Source of the DNA: Halopseudomonas sabulinigri
Lineage (GTDB): Bacteria; Pseudomonadota; Gammaproteobacteria; Pseudomonadales; Pseudomonadaceae
Assembly: GCA_011053055.1 (NCBI GenBank)
Contig: DRHT01000060.1
Span: forward strand, 1-34,874
Direction of reading: 5' to 3'
Length of the DNA: 34,874 nucleotides
In this document: in pieces, positions 28,945 to 34,874 of the stretch
Layout of the letters: each line of letters opens with the position of its first letter
How positions within the stretch are numbered: the stretch's first letter is position 1
Made by a program: the position numbers and the translations under genes
The notes under the pieces: model-generated
Databases searched by the model: none
What the model was told of the DNA's origin: nothing
The model's input: the letters and a program-made list of their open reading frames with translations, nothing else

Positions 28945-28961
28945 AGATTTGTAGCAAATCT
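28945..28961. repeat. Perfect 17-base dyad AGATTTG-N3-CAAATCT
   Basis: Seven-base arms with a three-base centre, just upstream of the DUF3330 ribosome site. Could be an operator or mRNA hairpin; no further support. Confidence 0.45.
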
Positions 28962-28994
28962 CAAGATGCCTACTCTTGATTGGTAGGGAAGCGG

Positions 28995-29231
28995 TCATGA
29001 TCTTCCCTTGAAGGCCCGAAGCAGCCGCATCACGGACAGGACAAACAAGCCGGTCAGCGCGAGGGCTGCAACACCCCAGTGCTCCCCGATGAATGCGCCG
29101 GCGGTCGTGCCGGCAAGAACGGCGGCGAGAATCGGCAGATGGCAGGGACAGGTAAGCACGGCCAGTGCGCCCCACAGATAGCCGGTCAACGGCTTGTGCG
29201 TCTCGACCGGCATGCGCTCGGGGCTGTTCAT
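28995..29231 (-). CDS. merE: MerE, small mercury transport protein
   Basis: 78 aa, the family length, nearly identical in layout to Tn21 Mer[48 protein letters not shown] with the vicinal Cys28/Cys30 pair in the first membrane span, then a second span ([16 protein letters not shown]). Implicated in uptake of inorganic and methyl mercury. Its ATG overlaps the merD stop (TCAT on the plus strand); translation may suffer because merD is frameshifted. Confidence 0.93.
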   Translation of the reverse strand: MNSPERMPVETHKPLTGYLWGALAVLTCPCHLPILAAVLAGTTAGAFIGEHWGVAALALTGLFVLSVMRLLRAFKGRS

Positions 29232-29595
29232 GGCAAACTTTCCGCATGTTGTGCCGGCTCGGTTGGCATTGTGGCCAACTGCATTTCGAGGCTGGCCAAG
29301 GCCTCGCGCCGGCGTTCGACGAGCTGACGCAACACGGCACAAGCTGCATAGCCGCACCGTCGCCATCCGCAGCATCCAGCGCCCGACACAGCCGCGCCAG
29401 TGCGTCTAGGCCGATGCCCGCCTGAAAAGCGGCCCGCACGAAACACAGCCGTTGCAAGGCGGCGGCGTCGAACAAGCCGTAGCCGCCCGCGGTGCAAGCG
29501 ACCGGCCACAACAATCCACGCAGCATGTAGTCGCGCACGACATGCACACTCACGCCGGCATCAAGGGCCAGATGGGATACCGTGTAGGCGTTCAT
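29228..29595 (-). pseudogene. merD: merD, frameshifted secondary regulator
   Basis: MerR-like co-regulator that displaces MerR from the mer operator. The first part, [85 protein letters not shown], is in one frame; the end, [36 protein letters not shown], is in another. A net +2 (or -1) change lies at about 29335-29343, where GGCACAAGCTG stands where GGCCAGCTG is expected. The HTH domain is intact, but the C-terminal quarter would be replaced by an unrelated long tail. Ribosome site AGGAGG precedes the ATG. Confidence 0.88.
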
Positions 29596-29612
29596 CGAAC
29601 ACCTCCTTTTCT

Positions 29613-31247
<1,635 letters not shown>

Positions 31248-31286
31248 TCATCTTTCCTTTTCTGTGTTGGCCGTTGGCTCACGCCG

Positions 31287-31562
31287 TCAGCCGTGTTTTG
31301 CGGGGAGTTCGCAGCCGTCCGGGCCGCAACGGCCATGCGCTGGCGACACGAAATCCCAGATCGACACGCCAACCATCAAGGCCAGCGCGGCGAATAGCGG
31401 TAGCAGACGGCTGATGAACAGGCCCTCATACTGGCTCAAGTAACCCAACCCGATGGCCGCGCCAAAGCTGGCGAGGACCGGAAAACAAGCAGCGCAGCCC
31501 ATCGCGGAAACGACGCTGCCAAGCGCGCCGGCTTTATCGGCAATGCGTGTCATCAGTCCCAT
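31287..31562 (-). CDS. merC: MerC with an internal in-frame deletion
   Basis: Inner-membrane mercury transporter. The 91-aa product starts as Tn21 MerC (MGLMTRIADKAGALGSVVSAMGCAACFPVLASFGAAIGLGYLSQYEGLFISRLLPLFAAL) and ends like it (LMVGVSIWDFVSPAHGRCGPDGCELPAK). Tn21 MerC as I recall is 140 aa, so about 49 residues, original positions 62-110, are missing in frame at about 31380-31386. This removes roughly two of four membrane spans and the loop between them. Cys23/Cys26 and the C-terminal Cys79/Cys84 remain. A GCTGGC-like repeat at both ends of the lost piece may have mediated deletion. Probably impaired; MerT can carry uptake. Confidence 0.88.
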   Translation of the reverse strand: MGLMTRIADKAGALGSVVSAMGCAACFPVLASFGAAIGLGYLSQYEGLFISRLLPLFAALALMVGVSIWDFVSPAHGRCGPDGCELPAKHG

Positions 31563-31588
31563 GATCGATCCCGGTTTTAGTCAGTGAC

Positions 31589-31864
31589 TCACTGCTTGAC
31601 GCTGGACGGGTAGCCGGCGTCTTGGGTGGCCTTGGTCAGCTTCTGCGCGTTGGTCTTGGCATCATCAAAAGTGACGACGGCCTCGCGCTTCTCGAAGCCC
31701 ACATCTACCTTGCTCACGCCCTCGACCTTGGAGAGCGCCTTCTTGACCGTGATCGGGCACGTGACACAGGTCATTCCAGGCACCGCCAGCGTGACGGTCT
31801 GGGTGGCTGCCCATACCGGGGCGGCGAGTGCAGCGAGTACGAGGGCGGCAAACAGCTTGTTCAT
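31589..31864 (-). CDS. merP: MerP, periplasmic mercury-binding protein
   Basis: 91 aa. Signal peptide to about residue 19 (MNKLFAALVLAALAAPVWA), then one heavy-metal-associated domain with GMTCVTC (Cys33, Cys36) and the family ending ATQDAGYPSSVKQ. It captures Hg(II) in the periplasm and hands it to MerT. Start: ATG at 31862-31864 with a good ribosome site; an upstream in-frame ATG would destroy the signal peptide. Confidence 0.96.
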   Translation of the reverse strand: MNKLFAALVLAALAAPVWAATQTVTLAVPGMTCVTCPITVKKALSKVEGVSKVDVGFEKREAVVTFDDAKTNAQKLTKATQDAGYPSSVKQ

Positions 31865-31877
31865 GGTGAGCTCCTGA

Positions 31878-32228
31878 TTAATAGAAAAAGGGAACGACAT
31901 AGGGGAATCCAAGCGCGACCAAGACCAGCATGGCCACGATCCAGAAAATCAGCTTGTAGGTGGCGCGCACCTGCGGAATCGCACAGACCTCGCCAGGCTT
32001 GCAGGCACTGGCCGGCCGGAAAATGCGCCGCCAGGCGAAAAGCAACGCCACTAGAGCCACACCAATGAACAACGGGCGATACGGTTCCAGCACCGTCAGA
32101 TTGCCAATCCAGGCACCGGAAAAGCCCAGGGCGACCAGAACCAACGGCCCCAGGCAGCAGGTCGAAGCAAGGATGGCAGACAGCCCGCCAGCGAATAGCG
32201 CACCGCGCCCGTTTTGCGAATCAGACAT
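31878..32228 (-). CDS. merT: MerT, mercuric ion transporter
   Basis: 116 aa inner-membrane protein with three spans. Cys24-Cys25 in span 1 (STCCLGP) and Cys76/Cys82 in the cytoplasmic loop ([11 protein letters not shown]) are at the canonical positions. Start MSDSQNGRG matches Tn501/Tn21; the frame is open further upstream, but that part is the mer promoter. Confidence 0.96.
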   Translation of the reverse strand: MSDSQNGRGALFAGGLSAILASTCCLGPLVLVALGFSGAWIGNLTVLEPYRPLFIGVALVALLFAWRRIFRPASACKPGEVCAIPQVRATYKLIFWIVAMLVLVALGFPYVVPFFY

Positions 32229-32263
32229 ACGTTGGCCCTTTTGAATTTGGATTGGATAGCGTA

Positions 32264-32294
32264 AGCTTACTTCCGTACCAATGTACGGAGTCAA
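32264..32294 (-). promoter_or_regulatory. mer operator-promoter (PmerT)
   Basis: Minus strand: -35 TTGACT (32289-32294), a 19-bp spacer and -10 TAAGCT (32264-32269). The spacer carries the MerR dyad TCCGTAC-N4-GTACGGA (32272-32289). The over-long 19-bp spacer is the hallmark of MerR promoters, which MerR-Hg untwists to activate transcription. Confidence 0.93.
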
Positions 32295-32299
32295 GCGGT

Positions 32300-32734
32300 A
32301 TGGAAAACAATTTGGAGAACCTGACCATTGGCGTTTTTGCCAAGGCGGCCGACGTCAATGTGGAGACAATCCGTTTCTATCAGCGTAAGGGCTTGTTGCC
32401 GGAGCCGGACAAGCCTTACGGCAGCATTCGCCGCTATGGCGGCGCGGATGTGGTTCGGGTGAAATTTGTAAAGTCGGCCCAGAGGCTGGGTTTCAGCTTG
32501 GACGAGATTGCCGAGCTGTTGCGGCTCGACGATGGCACCCACTGCGAGGAAGCCAGCAGCCTGGCCGAGCACAAGCTCAAGGACGTGCGCGAGAAGATGG
32601 CTGACCTGGCGCGCATGGAAGCCGTGCTGTCTGAACTTGTGTGCGCCTGTCGCTCGCGGCAGGGGAATGTTTCGTGCCCACTGATTGCGTCGCTACAGGG
32701 CGGAGTAAGCCTGCCAGGGTCGGCGATAGCTTAG
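32300..32734 (+). CDS. merR: MerR, mercury-responsive regulator
   Basis: 144 aa, nearly identical to Tn501/Tn21 MerR. N-terminal winged HTH ([44 protein letters not shown]), dimer helix, and the three Hg(II) ligands Cys82, Cys117 and Cys126. Start ATG at 32300, divergent from merT across the shared operator. The last codons run into the transposon terminal repeat, as in Tn501. Confidence 0.97.
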   Translation: MENNLENLTIGVFAKAADVNVETIRFYQRKGLLPEPDKPYGSIRRYGGADVVRVKFVKSAQRLGFSLDEIAELLRLDDGTHCEEASSLAEHKLKDVREKMADLARMEAVLSELVCACRSRQGNVSCPLIASLQGGVSLPGSAIA

Positions 32735-32767
32735 CGTGCTTTGTTTTCCGTTTTCTGAGACGACCCC
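32730..32767. repeat. 38-bp Tn21/Tn501-type terminal inverted repeat
   Basis: On the minus strand it begins GGGGTCGTCTCAGAAAACGG and ends with AAAGCACGCTAAG, the terminal repeat of the Tn21 subgroup as I recall it, with at most one or two differences. It marks the outer end of the element next to merR; bases 32768-32772 would be one copy of the 5-bp target duplication. Confidence 0.88.
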
Positions 32768-32792
32768 TGTTTGCTTGGCAAAGTCATTCCTG

Positions 32793-32965
32793 ATGACAAC
32801 GGACGTGCTTCTGGCCAGGATCGATACGCTGACCCAAAAGGTTGAGCGGCAGCGCGGCGCACGCAAGACGGCACATCTGACAATCGACAAGCTCAATTTG
32901 GAGCTTGCCTACCTGCGGCACATGCGCTACGGACGCTCCAGCGAACAGTTGAACGCCCAGCAGCT
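32793..32965 (+). pseudogene. IS66-family transposase (TnpC) N-terminal fragment
   Basis: About 58 codons from ATG 32793: MTTDVLLARIDTLTQKVERQRGARKTAH, then [28 protein letters not shown]. The coiled-coil region followed by RxxRYGRSSE is typical of the N-terminus of IS66 transposases. It breaks off at about 32962-32966 against the IS1182-type fragment. It begins just 25 bp outside the mer transposon repeat, so the transposon probably inserted into or beside an IS66 element. Confidence 0.75.
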
Positions 32966-33327
32966 TCTTCGCAGATTCAGCGCCATGCAAACGAGTTTGA
33001 GCTCGGCATCGCACTTGGCCAGCCCGCGCATGCTGAACTGGCGAAACGCCAGCACGTTCTTGATCCAGCCATTGGGCGGCTCGCCGATCCACTTGTGATT
33101 CCGGTAGCCGCCTTGCCCTCTTCGGTCTGCAGCTTGGCGGCCATCTGGGCAATATACGGATAGTGCTGGCTGTCGATCTTGCCAGCGGCAACCTTATCCT
33201 GGCGCCACAGTGCGATGACCAGCTCGGACTGTGCATGATCCTTGGTCGGTTGCGCCATCACCGCTTCGCTGCGGTAGCCCGTATCGGCCAGCAGTTGCTG
33301 CGCGCTCGCATCCACATTGGCCTTCAC
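32966..33327 (-). pseudogene. IS1182-family transposase C-terminal fragment, frameshifted
   Basis: Reads KANVDASAQQLLADTGYRSEAVMAQPTKDHAQSELVIALWRQ, then DSQHYPYIAQMAAKLQTEEGKAA in one frame. After a one-base loss at about 33107 it continues YRNHKWIGEPPNGWIKNVLAFRQFSMRGLAKCDAELKLVCMALNLRR in another. This is the C-terminal third of an IS1182-type DDE transposase. The N-terminal part is missing and the end abuts the IS66 scrap. Non-functional. Confidence 0.8.
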
Positions 33328-33330
33328 CGA

Positions 33331-33618
33331 TCAGGCGTCAGTCGCCTTGCCACACTGCGCGCAAAACTTCGCGCCGTGCGGTACCGCGGTACCGCACTGG
33401 GTGCAGGCCGTGGCAATCAAGGATCCACCGCACTGCTGGCAAAAACGCGCACCCGGCGCGTTGGGAGCGCGGCATGTCGGACACGCCACGCTTGGCACAG
33501 CCGGAGGTGGGGGCGGAGCCCCGCCTGGAGGCATGCCGCCGCCGTAGCCATACCCGCCATGGCCGCCGCCATGATGGCCACCGCCATGCCCACCTAAAAT
33601 TCTGTCCAAAAGTCCCAT
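33331..33618 (-). CDS. Double zinc-ribbon protein with Gly/His-rich N-terminus
   Basis: 95 aa. Residues 1-30 are a Gly/His/Tyr-rich stretch (GGHGGGHHGGGHGGYGYGGG), then a Pro-rich linker (PPGGAPPPPPAVP), then two CxxC zinc ribbons: CPTC...CQQCG and CTQCG...CAQCG. The His-rich part could bind metal. MGLLDRILGGH at the start resembles small zinc-ribbon proteins of unknown role. Start ATG at 33616-33618 has GGAG seven bases upstream and a promoter of its own. The stop lies within a few bases of the IS1182 fragment, so the original C-terminus may have been trimmed. Confidence 0.75.
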   Translation of the reverse strand: MGLLDRILGGHGGGHHGGGHGGYGYGGGMPPGGAPPPPPAVPSVACPTCRAPNAPGARFCQQCGGSLIATACTQCGTAVPHGAKFCAQCGKATDA

Positions 33619-33642
33619 GAGTCTGCTCCATCAGTTCAACTA

Positions 33643-33670
33643 ATAATACACCCAATCGGGCTGCCTGCAA
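33643..33670 (-). promoter_or_regulatory. Sigma-70 promoter of the zinc-ribbon gene
   Basis: Minus strand TTGCAG (33665-33670), 16-bp spacer, TATTAT (33643-33648); start near 33636, about 18 nt before the ATG. Confidence 0.55.
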
Positions 33671-34004
33671 CCTGACCACAGATCGACCAGGGGCTGCGAT
33701 GAGATGGGTTTCATTGGCTTTTGCGCTGCTTATGGCAGCGGCAATCACTTCAGTGGGTGCCTGCGCGAATGCAGACGCAGCACCAAGCGATGCGGCCGCA
33801 AACAGGCACGTTGTGAGCCGCATGGCGCGGCCCTGCCGCTCAAAAGGCGAGTTGATGGTCCTGATGGCTGCGGCCATCGCGCGCGGTCGCAAAGGAAACC
33901 ACGAGCGACCGTTCGTCCAGCGACTTCAGCCACTCGACAAGCTCGGGGCCGACGCTGCGACGAGGCTTTGATCCAACGAACCGGTTCCATGCAACACGCG
34001 CCGA
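33671..34004. other. Region without a firmly supported gene
   Basis: Two opposing frames both begin with plausible signal peptides: plus-strand MRWVSLAFALLMAAAITSVGACA (from 33699, 90 aa) and minus-strand MRLTTCLFAAASLGAASAFAQ (from about 33820). They overlap, neither has a clear ribosome site or family, and the minus one runs through the zinc-ribbon gene. At most one is real; I cannot choose. Confidence 0.4.
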
Positions 34005-34640
34005 TCAAAACCGCTTGCTGATGCCGGCCGACAGAAACAGCCGCGGCGGCGTTTTGCCTGCGACCCGTGACCCGGCACTGAAGTCGAGCTGGACGTCCCG
34101 GCCGATGACATAGGCCGCACCGAAATCGACAAGGACGGCGACTTGCCCGTGTCTTGTTTCAGGAGACTGGAGGCCGGCGTCGATGAAGAAATTCGGGTCT
34201 TGCTAGGGTTGTAGTTGAGTGTCGCAAGGAACAACCCAGCCGCGTACAAGTGGCTCGCATCGCTCTCGTAGAGGGCGACACCTACGTTCGGGTTCAGGGA
34301 CCATTGCGGCAAGAAATCCCAATCTGCGACGATCCTGAAGTCGCTAGTGGCCCGAGTGGTCTTGAAATTGCGAGTGCCGGATCGTAGGAAGAAGCGAACA
34401 ATGGCTCCGACTGAGGGTTGTTGCCAGCCGAGAGAGTCAATGAAGTGGTACTTGAGGCCAACCGACGCAGGCGCGATGCCCTCGGCTCTCGCAGTCCCCT
34501 GCGGTCCGAGAATGGTTGCCATCGCTGCTGCGATACTCTTGCTGGATCCCCGTCTCCACCTGAATGCGGTCGGCCCCGACCACGTTGCTGCCGTCGGCGA
34601 GGCCAGGACGGTCAGGGTTGATGTAGTCGTCCAGCGGCTG
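34005..34640 (-). pseudogene. Outer-membrane transporter (phenol MetA-pathway type), broken
   Basis: Beta-barrel transporter of the 'putative MetA-pathway of phenol degradation' kind. Three pieces in order: INPDRPGLADGSNVVGADRIQVETGIQQEYRSS (about 34524-34622); then, in another frame, GIAPASVGLKYHFIDSLGWQQPSVGAIVRFFLRSGTRNFKTTRATSDFRIVADWDFLPQWSLNPNVGVALY...LATLNYNPSK; then, after a one-base loss at about 34195, DPNFFIDAGLQSPETRHGQVAVLVDFGAAYVIGRDVQLDFSAGSRVAGKTPPRLFLSAGISKRF. The final Phe is the usual barrel end. Between pieces one and two, tens of residues expected for the family seem deleted. Not functional as it stands. Confidence 0.75.
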
Positions 34641-34874
34641 GGCAAGCATTTCGGTGACGAGGTTCCCGTGCGCCTGCTGCAGATCGTGGCCCCACAGGAT
34701 CGCCTTGCGCTGCGTAGCCTTGTCGAGGACGAACGCGCTGACCAGCGCTCGCGCCTGCTCGTACACCACGGCCGCCGCGCCCGGAGACAACGCTCGCAGA
34801 TCCCGCACGGACACTTCGATCCGCTTTCGTTCAGCGCCCGGGATGGCCGTCGGCTGCCGCACCACCGGGCGTGA
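34641..34874 (-). other. Unrecognised open frame running off the window
   Basis: An uninterrupted minus-strand frame (SPGAAAVVYEQARALVSAFVLDKATQRKAILWGHDLQQAHGNLVTEMLAQPLDDY) is continuous with the first transporter piece but lacks the signal peptide expected there. It is either the end of another gene joined by deletion or an unfamiliar N-terminus. I do not recognise it. Confidence 0.35.

Noticed and set aside
33338..33892. Minus-strand 184-codon frame overlapping the zinc-ribbon gene
   Set aside because: Its second half is the zinc-ribbon gene in another frame; the signal-peptide-like start alone is not enough, and a plus-strand frame from 33699 looks equally good.

Overview
The window looks like chromosomal DNA of a gammaproteobacterium of the Pseudomonas lineage, plausibly Halopseudomonas. 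The evidence is the conserved run thrS-infC-rpmI-rplT-pheS-pheT-ihfA-merR-type regulator-tRNA-Pro, an aromatic/aspartate aminotransferase divergent from uvrB, and proteins that match Pseudomonas versions closely. No database search was possible, so names rest on motifs and remembered family sequences.

Layout. (1) 1-4589: the rutABCDE pyrimidine-ring catabolic operon on the minus strand (rutE cut by the window edge), with its TetR-family regulator rutR divergent. (2) 4590-11812: a long plus-strand operon encoding an isopenicillin-N-synthase-like Fe(II) oxygenase, a VOC-fold protein, a complete BMP-type nucleoside/nucleobase ABC importer (binding protein, double ATPase, two permeases) and a YdfG-type malonic semialdehyde/3-hydroxy acid dehydrogenase. 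(3) 11833-15726: terminator, aminotransferase, uvrB, tRNA-Val(GAC). (4) 16065-20166: a Baeyer-Villiger monooxygenase, short-chain dehydrogenase and aldehyde dehydrogenase operon. (5) 20538-27994: the translation/IHF block, with infC starting at the rare ATT codon, ending in tRNA-Pro(GGG). (6) 28000-34874: accessory DNA downstream of tRNA-Pro: a decayed reading frame, the remains of a Tn21/Tn501-type mercury transposon (merR-TPCA-D-E plus scraps), fragments of IS66- and IS1182-type transposases, a double zinc-ribbon protein and a broken outer-membrane transporter gene.

The most interesting point is regulatory. The rut operon and the oxygenase/ABC operon each carry, in the same order and with identical centre-to-centre spacing (22.5 and 69 bp), an NtrC-like box, a RutR-like box and a sigma-54 promoter. 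The second operon therefore looks like a true member of the RutR/nitrogen regulon. It is a good candidate for uptake and oxidative processing of a pyrimidine-related compound that feeds, or runs beside, the Rut pathway; its last gene could dispose of malonic semialdehyde, the Rut end product.

In the accessory part the mercury operon is complete from merR to merA, but merC has lost about 49 internal residues in frame, merD is frameshifted, and the transposition genes are gone apart from a tnpR fragment. One terminal inverted repeat survives next to merR. The transposon therefore appears immobile, while the core resistance genes merR, merT, merP and merA look intact.
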